Origin: Glycocaulis profundi
GTDB taxonomy: Bacteria > Pseudomonadota > Alphaproteobacteria > Caulobacterales > Maricaulaceae
Reading direction: 5' to 3'
Length of the DNA: 64,000 nt
NCBI GenBank assembly: GCA_007050995.1
Contig: VJOU01000011.1
Span: 1-64,000 of the forward strand
Both the position numbers and the translations under genes were made by a program. Shown here in pieces: positions 28,107 to 36,554 of the stretch. The number at the start of each line of letters is the position of its first letter. The first letter of the stretch is position 1. The notes beneath the pieces are model-generated. The model searched no databases. It was not told the DNA's origin and saw only the letters and a program-made list of their open reading frames with translations.

Positions 28107-28768
28107 CACATGGGCTCCGGCACGGCCAGATCGGCCAGGTCGGCGCGCAGCGCGTCCAGCCCCAGCCGCTTGGCCGAGGAGGTCGCGGCCACCGCCGGGA
28201 AGGCGGCGGGGCGTTTTCTTATCTTCTCCTGCGTGGCGGTCACGATGGCCGCCTGCTCGGAGGGTTTGAGCTTGTCCAGCTTGGTGAGGGCGATCTGATA
28301 GACCACCGCGGACTTGTCCAGCACGTCCATGACCTCCACGTCCGACGCCTTGATGCCGTGGCGGGCGTCGATCAGGAGGACGACCCGCTTCAGGTTCACG
28401 CGCCCCCGCAGATAGTCGCGGGTCAGCGCGGTCCAGCGCTGGGCGACGTCCTTGGGGGCCTTGGCGAAGCCGTAGCCGGGCAAATCGACAAGACGAAGGC
28501 GCCCGCCGAGATCGAAGAAGTTCAGCTCCCGGGTGCGGCCCGGCTCGCCGGAGGACCGGGCGAGGGTCTTGCGGCCCGTCAGCGCGTTGACCAGCGAGGA
28601 CTTGCCCACGTTCGAGCGGCCCGCGAAGGCCACCTCGGGCAAGGCGGTGTCCGGCAGGGCGGTCATCGACACCCCGCCCATCATGAAGGCGCAGTCCTGG
28701 GCGAACAGGCGGCGGCCGTGCTCCAGCCGCGCCTGCTCGCGCGCGTCGATTTCAGAATCGCCGGTCAG
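28106..28768 (-). CDS. engB: Ribosome-biogenesis GTPase EngB, probable CTG start
   Basis: 220 residues if started at CTG 28768. G1 is AGRSNVGKSSLVNAL, G3 VDLPGYGFAKAP and G4 LTKLDKL, the EngB/YihA set, needed for 50S assembly. The first ATG in frame (28684) would give 192 residues and drop a stretch (ARLEHGRRLFAQDCAFMMGG) that matches the usual EngB N-terminus. No ATG, GTG or TTG lies between, but a CTG at 28766-28768 sits six bases after GGAGGA, overlaps the yidC stop (CTGA) and would yield MTGDSEID, as in relatives that begin MTD or similar. Confidence 0.9.
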   Translation of the reverse strand: MTGDSEIDAREQARLEHGRRLFAQDCAFMMGGVSMTALPDTALPEVAFAGRSNVGKSSLVNALTGRKTLARSSGEPGRTRELNFFDLGGRLRLVDLPGYGFAKAPKDVAQRWTALTRDYLRGRVNLKRVVLLIDARHGIKASDVEVMDVLDKSAVVYQIALTKLDKLKPSEQAAIVTATQEKIRKRPAAFPAVAATSSAKRLGLDALRADLADLAVPEPM

Positions 28769-30630
28769 GACTTCTCCTCCGGGGCGGGCTTGGACTTGGC
28801 CGCCTTGGTCTTGCCGCCGCCGTCATTGGCCGGTTTCGGCGTCGGGGTGCCGTCAGGCGCGGCGGGCGGTTCGCCCTTGAAGCGCTTGATCAGGCGCTCG
28901 ATCCCCGTCTCGGTGCCGTGGCGGCGCATGATGACGTACTGCTGCACGATCGTCAGGAAGTTGTTCCACGCCCAGTAGATCACCAGCGCGGCCGCGAACT
29001 GGGCCAGCACGAAGGTGAACACCACCGGCAGGAAGGCGAATATCTTGCGCTGGATGGGATCGGGGGGCGGCGGGTTGAGCGACATCTGCGCCCACATCGT
29101 GATGCCCATCAGGATCGGCCAGATGCCGATGGCCAGCGTGGAGCCGATCAGCGGCACGCCCGACGGATCCCACGGGATCAGCCCGAACAGGTTCCAGATC
29201 GTGGTCGGATCGGGCGCGCTGAGATCGGAGATCCAGCCGAAGAAGGGCTCGTGGCGCGGCTCGATGGACACGAACACGATCTTGTAGAGCGCGAAGAAGA
29301 TCGGGATCTGGGGCAGGATCGGCAGACACCCCGCCAGCGGATTGATCTTCTCGCGTTTGTACAGCGCCATCATCTCCTGGGACTGGCGCTGCTTGTCGGC
29401 GGCGAAGCGCTCGCGGATCTCGGTCATTTTCGGCTGCACGGCGCGCATCTTGGCCATCGAGGCGAAGGCGCGGTTGTTCAGCGGGAAGAGCGGGATCTTG
29501 ATCAGCACGGTCAGCAACATGATCGCCAGACCGTAATTGCCCAGCCAGCCGTTGAAGGTGGTCAGCAGCCAGTGGAAGGGCCGGGTCAGGAACCAGAAAT
29601 TGCCCCAGTCGATGGCCATGTCGAGCCGGGGAATCCCCGCGCTCTCCTCATAGCCCTGCAGCACGCCCACCGTCTTGGCGCCCGCGAATACGAAGCCCGA
29701 GGACTGAAGCGTCTCGCCCGGCGCGATGGATTGGGGGTCCTGCATGAAGTTGGATTCAAACACCGCCCCGCCGCGAAGCGAACGGAACTGGGCGCGCATG
29801 TTCGGCGTGCCGTCCGGCGCGACGGCGGTCAGCCAGTACTTGCCGGTCATGCCCATCCAGCCGCCCTGGCCGGCGCGCTCGACCATGGTCGAGCCGTTGA
29901 AGTTGGAATATTTGCGCTTGAACATCTCCGTGCCCGACACGCCGATGGCGCCCTCGTGCAGGATGAAGAAGTTCGCGAAATCGCTGGGCACGCCTTCCTG
30001 GCGGACCAGGGCGTAGCGCGCGAGCGAGACCGCCTCGCCGCCCTCGTTGGTGACCGCGTCGGACACGGTGAACAGATAGTCCTCGTCCACCGAGATCGTC
30101 CGGCGGAAGACCAGATCGCCCGCCCGGTGCTCGAGCACCACCGGCGACTGGGGCGTCAGCACGTCGCCTTCGGCCAGCGTCCATTCGGTGTTCAGCCCCG
30201 GCAGGCCCGACGGCGCGCCCTGGGACCCGGCCCAGCCATGGACCGCGTACTGGGCGTCGGCGGTGTCCTGGGGCCTCAGCAGGGTGACGGGCACGCCCGA
30301 ATCCACCTCTGTCTCGTAGCGCAGCAGCCGCAGATCATCGAAGCGCGCGCCGGTCAGGGCGATGGAGCCCTCGATGGCGGGGGTGCGAACGTCGATCCGC
30401 TCGGACCGCGCCAGCGCGGCGTCGAGCGTGGCGGCGGGACCTTCGAACTCGGGCGGAGAGAAGTCCTCGCCCGGCCCGCCCTCGGGCGCGGTGGCCAGAG
30501 GATCGCCGGGGGCCTCCTCGGTCTGGGCGGGCTGCTCGGGGGCCAGCCGCTGCAGCACGAACGCGTCATAAAGAAAGAGCACGCCCAGCGCGATGGCGAT
30601 GGCCAGGATGAGATTGCGGGTATCGCCCAT
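28765..30630 (-). CDS. yidC: Membrane protein insertase YidC
   Basis: 621 residues. An N-terminal anchor (LILAIAIALGVLFLYDAFVL) is followed by an acidic linker, the large periplasmic beta domain (about residues 80-370) and the conserved insertase core of five membrane segments: NYGLAIMLLTVLIKIPLFPLNN, MTEIRERFAADKQRQSQEMM, PLAGCLPILPQIPIFFALYKI and TFVLAQFAAALVIYWAWNNFLT. The hydrophilic-groove Arg is expected in the second block. The tail is Lys/Pro-rich. It lies between rnpA and engB, in the order usual for alphaproteobacteria. Confidence 0.98.
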   Translation of the reverse strand: MGDTRNLILAIAIALGVLFLYDAFVLQRLAPEQPAQTEEAPGDPLATAPEGGPGEDFSPPEFEGPAATLDAALARSERIDVRTPAIEGSIALTGARFDDLRLLRYETEVDSGVPVTLLRPQDTADAQYAVHGWAGSQGAPSGLPGLNTEWTLAEGDVLTPQSPVVLEHRAGDLVFRRTISVDEDYLFTVSDAVTNEGGEAVSLARYALVRQEGVPSDFANFFILHEGAIGVSGTEMFKRKYSNFNGSTMVERAGQGGWMGMTGKYWLTAVAPDGTPNMRAQFRSLRGGAVFESNFMQDPQSIAPGETLQSSGFVFAGAKTVGVLQGYEESAGIPRLDMAIDWGNFWFLTRPFHWLLTTFNGWLGNYGLAIMLLTVLIKIPLFPLNNRAFASMAKMRAVQPKMTEIRERFAADKQRQSQEMMALYKREKINPLAGCLPILPQIPIFFALYKIVFVSIEPRHEPFFGWISDLSAPDPTTIWNLFGLIPWDPSGVPLIGSTLAIGIWPILMGITMWAQMSLNPPPPDPIQRKIFAFLPVVFTFVLAQFAAALVIYWAWNNFLTIVQQYVIMRRHGTETGIERLIKRFKGEPPAAPDGTPTPKPANDGGGKTKAAKSKPAPEEKS

Positions 30631-30651
30631 GAGCGGCCGGTCCTTCGGGAG

Positions 30652-31053
30652 TTAAACAGCGTCTCCGGCGCGCGGCGCGCGTGCGGGAGGGTCGGCGGGG
30701 GCGAGGCTTACCAATGCGCTTTTCACATCGTCAAGCAGCGCGGCCCATTCGCGGCCCCCTGTCGCGGCCCGCGCGATGAACACATAGTCGGTTCCGGGCG
30801 CCCCGTGCAGAGGCAGAAGCAGGCGCGCGGCCTCGCGCAGGCGGCGCTTGGCGCGGTTGCGCCGCACCGCGTTGCCGATCTTCTTGGTCGCGGTGAAGCC
30901 CGCACGGGCGGGGCCGTGGGCGTCAGGACCGGAGACGGCCTGCAGCACCAGCGAGGGCCGGACGGCCTTGCGGCCGTCGCGCGCGCGCAAAAAATCGCGC
31001 CGCCTGCGCATGCGGGCGGCGCGATCTGGAAACTGGGGCGGATGCCTGCGCAT
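30652..31053 (-). CDS. rnpA: Ribonuclease P protein component
   Basis: 133 residues. The RNase P protein signature is GNAVRRNRAKRRLREAARLL, preceded by FTATKKIG. It binds the catalytic RNA to mature tRNA 5' ends. ATG 31053 lies 11 bases after the rpmH stop; an internal ATG (31011) just before RRRRDFLRARDG gives the usual short N-terminus and may be the real start. The C-terminal tail after about residue 118 is Pro/Ala-rich and variable. Confidence 0.94.
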   Translation of the reverse strand: MRRHPPQFPDRAARMRRRRDFLRARDGRKAVRPSLVLQAVSGPDAHGPARAGFTATKKIGNAVRRNRAKRRLREAARLLLPLHGAPGTDYVFIARAATGGREWAALLDDVKSALVSLAPADPPARAPRAGDAV

Positions 31054-31063
31054 CCGGCCGGGC

Positions 31064-31198
31064 TTAAGCGGACAGGCGCTTGCGGCCGCGGGCCCGGCGG
31101 CGCGCCACGATCTGACGGCCGGCCTTGGTGGCCATGCGCGAACGGAAGCCGTGCCGGCGCTTGCGGACGATTTTGGACGGCTGATAAGTGCGTTTCAC
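31064..31198 (-). CDS. rpmH: 50S ribosomal protein L34
   Basis: 44 residues, exact family length, from a GTG start: [20 protein letters not shown], then [25 protein letters not shown] is chosen because no ATG precedes the family N-terminus. First gene of the rpmH-rnpA-yidC-engB series. Confidence 0.98.
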   Translation of the reverse strand: MKRTYQPSKIVRKRRHGFRSRMATKAGRQIVARRRARGRKRLSA

Positions 31199-31491
31199 GG
31201 CTCTGCTCCCTTGAGCGGCGCGCGAAATCAGACGGATTCACGCGCGGAAAATCGAGGCGCGGTTGATACGTTCGGGCGGGGCGGGTGTCAAGGCGGCGCG
31301 CTGCGCGGGGTGTTGTGGTCTGTCCTCCTTCCCTCCGGTCAGTCGGCATCCTCGCTGCGCTGCGGGCGCGCGGTCGCGCTGGTGCGCTTCGCGCGGGGCG
31401 GCGCCGACGTCTTCTCCTCCCCTGAATGTGAGTGGCCGCGTCCCCGCGCCGCTCTATAACCTCCAGCCTCCGCCAGCCAGAGTTTCCAACC

Positions 31492-32238
31492 ATGACCGAG
31501 TCCGACACCGCGCCCCGCCCGCCCGCATGGCGGCGCTTCGCGCCTCTGGCCGCGCTGATCGCGCTGCTGGCCCTCGCGGTGATCGCGGCGCTGGCGACCG
31601 GGTTCGACCTGTCCGACCTGCGCGAGCGCCAGCAGCAGGTCAGCGTCTGGGTGGCGGACAATCTGGTCCTCGCCATCGTGATCTACACCGTCATCTATGC
31701 GCTGGCGGTATCGATCTCGGTGCCCGGCGCGATCTGGTTCACCATCGGGGCGGGGCTGCTGTTCGGGCCGTTCATCGGGGCGGGCGTGGCCGTGGTGGGA
31801 TCGACCATCGGGGCGACGATCATCTTCCTGGCCGTGCGGCACGCCTTCGCCGACTGGGCGCGGCGGCGCTTCAGCGGGTGGGTGGCCAGGCTGCGCGAGG
31901 GCTTCTCGCGCGACGCGTTCACCTATGTCCTCATCCTGCGGCTGATCCCGGTCCTGCCCTTCTTCGGCATCAACATCACCGCCGCGCTGCTGGCCATCCC
32001 CTTGCGATCCTACGTGCTGGGCACCTTCTTCGGCGTGGCGCCGCTGGCCTATGTCTACGCCACCGCCGGGGCGGCGGCGGGCAGTCTGGCGGCGCTGGAC
32101 GAGCCGCCCGGTCTGGGCGACGTGCTGACGGGTCCGGTGATCGCCGCGCTGGGCGTGTTCGCGCTGGTCGCCATCCTGCCGTGGGCCTATCGTCGCGTGA
32201 CGGGGCGCAAGGCCGCGCAGGAGGCCGGGGACGGATGA
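31492..32238 (+). CDS. TVP38/TMEM64 (VTT-domain) membrane protein
   Basis: 248 residues from ATG 31492. About six membrane segments, with the VTT signatures PGAIWFTIGAGLLFGPFIGAGVAVVGSTIGATIIF and LRLIPVLPFFGINITAALLAIPL, where the conserved Pro residues form re-entrant loops. The family is linked to phospholipid or undecaprenyl-phosphate handling. It overlaps the following flavoprotein gene by four bases (ATGA); TVP38 proteins paired with mercuric-reductase-like flavoproteins recur in proteobacteria. Confidence 0.93.
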   Translation: MTESDTAPRPPAWRRFAPLAALIALLALAVIAALATGFDLSDLRERQQQVSVWVADNLVLAIVIYTVIYALAVSISVPGAIWFTIGAGLLFGPFIGAGVAVVGSTIGATIIFLAVRHAFADWARRRFSGWVARLREGFSRDAFTYVLILRLIPVLPFFGINITAALLAIPLRSYVLGTFFGVAPLAYVYATAGAAAGSLAALDEPPGLGDVLTGPVIAALGVFALVAILPWAYRRVTGRKAAQEAGDG

Positions 32239-33656
32239 GCGCAGAGGTGCTGAAACCTGATCTGTGCGTGATCGGGGCCGGAGCCGCCGGGCTGACGGCG
32301 GCCGCCGGGATGGCGATGCTGGGTCGCTCGGTCGTGCTGTTCGAGGCCGGGGAGATGGGGGGCGACTGCCTCAATTACGGCTGCGTGCCGTCCAAGGCGC
32401 TGCTGGCCGCCGCCCATGCGGCCCATTCGGTCACCGCGGGCGCGCGTCTGGGCGTGACGGCCGACCCGCCCCGGATCGATTTCCGCGCCGTGATGGACCA
32501 TGTGAGGTCCGCCATCGCCGCCATCGAGCCCGCCGACAGCCAGGAACGGTTCGAGGGGCTGGGCGTGCGGGTGATCCGAGAGTCTGCGCGCTTCATCGAT
32601 GCGGACACCGTGCAGTCGGAGTCGGTGACCGTGAAAGCCAAGCGCTTCGTCATCTCGGCGGGGGCGCGGCCCGTGCTGCCGCCCGTCGAAGGGCTGGCGG
32701 ACCTGCCGTATCTGACCAACGAGACGGTGTGGAACCTGTCCGCCCTGCCCCGGTCGCTGGCCCTGCTGGGCGCGGGGCCGGCGGGGGTGGAGCTGGGCCA
32801 GGCCTTCGCGCGGCTGGGCTCGGAGGTGACCCTGATCGAGGCGAAGACCGCGCTGGCCGGCTTCGAGCCGGAGCATCGCGCGCTGGTGCTCGACCAGCTC
32901 GAGGCGGACGGGGTGTCGCTGCTGGAAGGGGCGAAGGCCCTGCGGGCCGAGCGCGAGAACGGGACCGTCGTGCTGACGCTGGAAGACGGACGGCGGATCG
33001 CGGCGAGCCATGTGCTGGCCGCCGCGGGCCGGGCGCCGCGGGTGGACGGGCTGGGGCTGGAGGCGGCGGGCATCGCTCACGATGCGAAGGGCATCGTCTG
33101 CGACGACCGGCTGAAGACCGCCAACAGGCGCGTCTACGCCGCCGGGGACATCGCGGGCAAGGGCGCGCTGACCCATCTGGCGGGCTGGCACGGTTCGGTG
33201 ATCGTGCGGCGGCTGGGCTATGGCCTGCGGGCCAAGCACTCCCAGGCCGCGATCCCGGCGAACGTCTACACCGACCCGCCGCTGGCGCGGATCGGGATGA
33301 GCGAGGCGGAGGCGCGCGAGAAATACGGCGACAAGGTCGCGGTCACGTCCTGGAGCTTCGCGGAGAACGACCGGGCGGTGGCCGAGGGCGACACGCGCGG
33401 GGGGGTGAAGCTGGTGCTGGGCAAGGGCGGCAGGGTGCTGGGCGTGCATGCGGCGGGCGCGCGGGCCGACGACGTGGTCCAGTACGCGGCCACGGTCATC
33501 CAGTCGGGCGGCAAAGCGAGCGCGCTGACCGCGCCCGTGCTGGCCTATCCCACCCGCGCCGAGGCGATCAAGCGGGCGGCGGGAAAGCGCTATGAGAGCG
33601 CCGTGTTCGGGCCGTTCGCGAAGGCGCTCGCGGGACTTCTGGCCTCTGTGCGCTAG
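32235..33656 (+). CDS. FAD-dependent pyridine nucleotide-disulfide oxidoreductase (mercuric reductase-like)
   Basis: 473 residues. FAD-binding CVIGAGAAGLTAAAG, the redox disulfide in GGDCLNYGCVPSKAL, the NAD-binding LALLGAGPAGVELGQAFARLG and the second FAD motif RVYAAGDIAGKG are all intact. The C-terminal dimerisation domain has YPTRAEA where dihydrolipoamide dehydrogenases have HPT-E, so the active-site His of that family is missing. It also lacks the MerA cysteine tail, so mercury reduction is unlikely. Translationally coupled to the TVP38 gene. Confidence 0.92.
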   Translation: MSAEVLKPDLCVIGAGAAGLTAAAGMAMLGRSVVLFEAGEMGGDCLNYGCVPSKALLAAAHAAHSVTAGARLGVTADPPRIDFRAVMDHVRSAIAAIEPADSQERFEGLGVRVIRESARFIDADTVQSESVTVKAKRFVISAGARPVLPPVEGLADLPYLTNETVWNLSALPRSLALLGAGPAGVELGQAFARLGSEVTLIEAKTALAGFEPEHRALVLDQLEADGVSLLEGAKALRAERENGTVVLTLEDGRRIAASHVLAAAGRAPRVDGLGLEAAGIAHDAKGIVCDDRLKTANRRVYAAGDIAGKGALTHLAGWHGSVIVRRLGYGLRAKHSQAAIPANVYTDPPLARIGMSEAEAREKYGDKVAVTSWSFAENDRAVAEGDTRGGVKLVLGKGGRVLGVHAAGARADDVVQYAATVIQSGGKASALTAPVLAYPTRAEAIKRAAGKRYESAVFGPFAKALAGLLASVR

Positions 33657-33714
33657 ATCGGCAACCATAGCGTTCTAGGAGCGGGGCGTTCGCGTGGGAT
33701 AGGGTCCGCGGCGC

Positions 33715-35142
33715 ATGAATGGATTCGCCCAAGACAGGCCGCCCCGCGCGGAGCCCGCCCCCCGCCCCCGGCGGGGGCTGTCTCTGGCGGGCAAGCTGTT
33801 CCTGCTCGCGGCGGGCTTCGTGATGCTGGCCGAGGTGCTGATCTACCTGCCCTCGGCGGCCAATTTCCGCGAGAGCTGGCTGACCGACCGGGCCAATTCG
33901 GCGCATCTGGCCGCCATCGCGGCGGAAAGCGCGGACGATGACGGGCTGGGCGACGAGCTGGTCCAGGAGCTGCTGACCGGCGCGCAGGCGGTGGCCGTGG
34001 CGCGCATCGTGGACGGGGCGACCGAGCTGGTGCTGGGCGGGGACGTGGGCGACGCGCCCACGGTGAACGCCGAGCTGGACGACGAAGGCCCCCTCGCCCG
34101 TCTCGCCGCCGTGCCGCGCACCCTGTTCGCGCCGCCCGGCCGCTTCGTGGTGGTCACCGCCACGCCCGAGACCCGGCCGGGCGAGCGGATCATCGTGGTG
34201 GTGCCCGAAGGCCCGCTGCGGGCGGCGCTGATCGACTATTCGGTGCGGATCTTCTGGCTGTCCATCTTCATCTCGGCGACCACCGGCGCGCTGATCTACC
34301 TGTCCCTGCTCTTCCTGCTGATCCGGCCCATGAAGCGGCTGAGCCAGGCCATGACCGCCTTCCAGCAGGACCCGTCGGACGCTCGCAGGGTGCTGCCCGT
34401 CTCGGGACGGCGCGACGAGCTGGGCCAGGCCCAGATCGCCCTGTCGGACATGCAGGCGGACGTGCTGGCCGCCCTCAAACAGCGCGAGCGGCTGGCCGCG
34501 CTGGGCGCGGCGGTGGCCAAGATCAATCACGATCTGAGGAACATCCTGTCCTCCGCCCAGCTCGTCTCGGACCGGCTGGCGACCAGCGAGGACGACCGGG
34601 TGGCCGCCCAGGGCCAGCGTCTGGTGCGCGCCATCGGGCGGGGCGTGGCCCTGTGCCAGCGGGTGCTGGACTATGGCCGCGCCGAGGAGCCCGCCCCCCA
34701 GATGGCCGACGTGCCCTTGCGCGAATGCGCCGAGGCCGCCGCCCGCGACGCGCTGTCGGGCCGGGCGGACGTCAACTGGGTGAACGCGCTGGAGGCGGAC
34801 CTGATCGCCCGCGCCGACCCGGACAATCTGCACCGCATCTTTCTGAACCTGTTCCGCAACGCCGCCGAGGCGATGACCGGGGGCGAGCGCCGGGCGCTGG
34901 GCGTGACGGCCGAGGCCGCGGGCGGCGCGCTCGCCGTGCGGGTCAGCGACACCGGGCCGGGCATCCCCGATCAGGTGAAGAAGACCCTGTTCACCCCCTT
35001 CGGCCGCAGCGGCAAGCCCGAAGGCTCGGGTCTCGGCCTGTCCATCGCCCGCGACCTCGCCCGCGCCATGGACGGCGACGTCGCCCTGATCGAGACCGGC
35101 GACCGGGGCACGGTGTTCGAGGTGCGGCTGACGGCGGCGTGA
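33715..35142 (+). CDS. Orphan sensor histidine kinase
   Basis: 475 residues. Two membrane segments (about 26-46 and 178-202) frame a periplasmic sensor of about 130 residues, then a HAMP region (LIRPMKRLSQAMTAF), a dimerisation/H-box with the phosphoacceptor in KINHDLRNILSSAQ, an N-box NLFRNAAEAM, and G-boxes DTGPGIP and GSGLGLSIARDLARAM. No response regulator is adjacent. A fragment of its 3' end recurs 1.4 kb downstream. Confidence 0.94.
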   Translation: MNGFAQDRPPRAEPAPRPRRGLSLAGKLFLLAAGFVMLAEVLIYLPSAANFRESWLTDRANSAHLAAIAAESADDDGLGDELVQELLTGAQAVAVARIVDGATELVLGGDVGDAPTVNAELDDEGPLARLAAVPRTLFAPPGRFVVVTATPETRPGERIIVVVPEGPLRAALIDYSVRIFWLSIFISATTGALIYLSLLFLLIRPMKRLSQAMTAFQQDPSDARRVLPVSGRRDELGQAQIALSDMQADVLAALKQRERLAALGAAVAKINHDLRNILSSAQLVSDRLATSEDDRVAAQGQRLVRAIGRGVALCQRVLDYGRAEEPAPQMADVPLRECAEAAARDALSGRADVNWVNALEADLIARADPDNLHRIFLNLFRNAAEAMTGGERRALGVTAEAAGGALAVRVSDTGPGIPDQVKKTLFTPFGRSGKPEGSGLGLSIARDLARAMDGDVALIETGDRGTVFEVRLTAA

Positions 35143-35258
35143 GGGGCGGCGCCGGACGGGGCGGACGGGCTCCGCCTTGTCTTGGCCACGGTTCCGCTCT
35201 AGGGTTCCGGCCATCGATCTTGCTTGTCGAACTTTGTTTTACGCGCTGCGGCGCGCCT

Positions 35259-35349
35259 GACGATCTTCCTCTTTCAGCATCGATTTGCAGACCGTCCGCG
35301 CCGCGAGTGGCGCGGCGGATGTTCCTGAACGATTGAAAGGAAAATCGTC
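35259..35349 (+). promoter_or_regulatory. Structured cold-shock leader that can mask the ribosome site
   Basis: GACGATCTTCCTCTTTCA (35259-35276) is complementary to TGAAAGGAAAATCGTC (35334-35349), which contains the AAAGGA ribosome site and touches the ATG. About 15 pairs form with one mismatch and two bulges. An inner GC-rich hairpin (about 35294-35321, CCGCGCCGC/GGCGCGG) closes the loop. This would hide the ribosome site when folded. Temperature-dependent refolding of cspA-type leaders is established in E. coli; here it is inference from pairing. Confidence 0.7.
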
Positions 35350-35559
35350 ATGACCACCGGCACCGTGAAGTTCTTCAACACCACCAAAGGCTTCGGCTTC
35401 ATCGCGCCCGACGGCGGCACCCAGGACGTGTTCGTGCACATCAGCGCCGTCGAGCGCTCGGGCATGACCACCCTGTCCGAAGGCCAGAAAGTCAGCTTCG
35501 ACATCGTGGCCGACACCCGCTCGGGCAAGAGCGCGGCGGAGAACCTGCAGGAGGCGTGA
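35350..35559 (+). CDS. cspA: Cold-shock protein (CspA family)
   Basis: 69 residues: [18 protein letters not shown] carries RNP1 (KGFGFI) and [10 protein letters not shown] carries RNP2 (VFVHI). The fold is a five-strand RNA/ssDNA chaperone. Start has AAAGGA upstream within a paired leader. A strong terminator follows 60 bases after the stop, so it is probably transcribed alone. Confidence 0.97.
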   Translation: MTTGTVKFFNTTKGFGFIAPDGGTQDVFVHISAVERSGMTTLSEGQKVSFDIVADTRSGKSAAENLQEA

Positions 35560-35621
35560 GCCCCCTGCCCGGCCCCGCGCGCGCCTGTCCGGCGCCGCCG
35601 CGGAACCGGACGACCGAACGG

Positions 35622-35651
35622 AAAAAGGCCGGGCATCGCCCGGCCTTTTTT
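35622..35651. terminator. Rho-independent terminator after cspA
   Basis: An 8-base perfect stem GGCCGGGC/GCCCGGCC with loop ATC, flanked by five A on the left and six T on the right. Confidence 0.95.
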
Positions 35652-35675
35652 CATGGCCGCCTGAAAGGAAATCCC

Positions 35676-35888
35676 ATGCCCCCGACGAAGAAGACCGGCT
35701 GGCCCGTGCGCACCAAAGCCAGCGACAAGGCCGACGCCACCACCCGCAATGTCCGCGCGATCAACGAATCCGACATCCGCAAACGCGAGGACAAGACCGC
35801 CCGCCTGAAACAGGCGCGGCTGGAGAAGGAGGCGGCGGACGCGGCGGAGGCTGCGAAGGCGGCTGATGGGGAGAAGGCGGGGAAGTAG
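35676..35888 (+). CDS. Small Lys/Ala-rich hypothetical protein
   Basis: 70 residues from ATG 35676 with AAAGGA eight bases upstream, immediately after the cspA terminator. Highly charged: TKKTGWPVRTKASDKADATTRN at the start, then DIRKREDKTARLKQARLEKEAADAAEAAKAADG, one long helix or coiled coil. Relatives in alphaproteobacteria are annotated only as hypothetical as far as I recall. Its last codons (GGCGGGGAAGTA) recur at 36431-36442 in the scar region. Confidence 0.65.
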   Translation: MPPTKKTGWPVRTKASDKADATTRNVRAINESDIRKREDKTARLKQARLEKEAADAAEAAKAADGEKAGK

Positions 35889-36228
35889 CGCGGGTCGGCG
35901 CTGACGCCCCCCTGAGACCGTCTTGACCCCGCTTGTCCACCGTCCTCCCGACGGAAGCCGGGATCCATAATCTGGCCAAAAGCCTGTCAGGACACCCCTG
36001 GACCCCGGCGTGCGCCGGACAAACGGCGCGGGCGGGCACAGACTTGTCCACGCCCTGAAAACCGCCCGTATCCTGCTCCTTGCCGATCCCACGGAAGGGC
36101 GTGTTCGCGTCAGGCTCGCGCGGGACCGGCGCGGGAGACGAGTCCTTCCGCTCCAGGTGTCCGGCCCATGAGCGCCGTTCACCGCTCCGCATGGAGCTTA
36201 ATGGAGATACGGGACGGAACGGCCCCGC

Positions 36229-36300
36229 GTGCGGACGGCCCGCAAGGCCAATCAACGCACTGCCCGAAGACCCTGTCAGGCCCGAAAGGGCCGTCCGCAC
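36229..36300. repeat. Inverted repeat with 46-base loop
   Basis: GTGCGGACGGCCC (36229-36241) is the exact reverse complement of GGGCCGTCCGCAC (36288-36300). The loop has no T-tract after it. It may be an intergenic palindromic repeat element or an RNA structure; copies elsewhere in the genome cannot be checked here. Confidence 0.75.
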
Positions 36301-36445
36301 CCCTTCCATCCCTCTGCGGGGCGACCCGGCGGAGATATCGGCGTGTCCGGTTCTGCCCGGGGTGCTTCGGAGCCCGCTTCGCGGGCGCCTCAGCATGAGG
36401 GGGCCAGGCAGGTGATGCGGGCGGGGAGTAGGCGGGGAAGTAAGG

Positions 36446-36543
36446 CCATCGCCCGCGCCCGCGCCATGGCGGCGACGTCACCCTCATCGAGAGGGGGACG
36501 GGGGGACGTGCTCGAGGTGCGGCTGAAGGGGGGGGTGAGGGGC
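36446..36543 (+). pseudogene. Degenerate copy of the histidine kinase 3' end
   Basis: The segment aligns with 35042-35149, the last 34 codons of the kinase plus the bases after its stop. Shared blocks include CCATCGCCCGCG, CCCGCGCCATGG, GGCGACGTC, CCCT.ATCGAGA, TCGAGGTGCGGCTGA and GTGAGGGGC. Small deletions break the frame, so it is a decayed fragment. Directly before it lies a 13-base match to the end of the 70-residue gene. Confidence 0.75.
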
Positions 36544-36554
36544 TAGCAGTGGCT

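Larger units (their letters stand above)
35889..36554. other. Gene-free region with repeats and a rearrangement scar
   Basis: About 665 bases with no credible gene. It contains two GC-rich intergenic segments (about 35935-36020 with GGATCCATAATC and TGGACCCCGGCG; 36229-36300, a long inverted repeat), a 13-base copy of the end of the preceding small gene (36430-36442) and a degenerate copy of the histidine kinase 3' end (36446-36543). It then switches sharply to AT-richer DNA at about 36545. Confidence 0.7.

Noticed and set aside
28918-31266. Long plus-strand frame opposite yidC and rnpA
   Set aside because: Low-complexity His/Arg/Gln-rich translation, a typical antisense shadow; yidC, rnpA and rpmH are certain.
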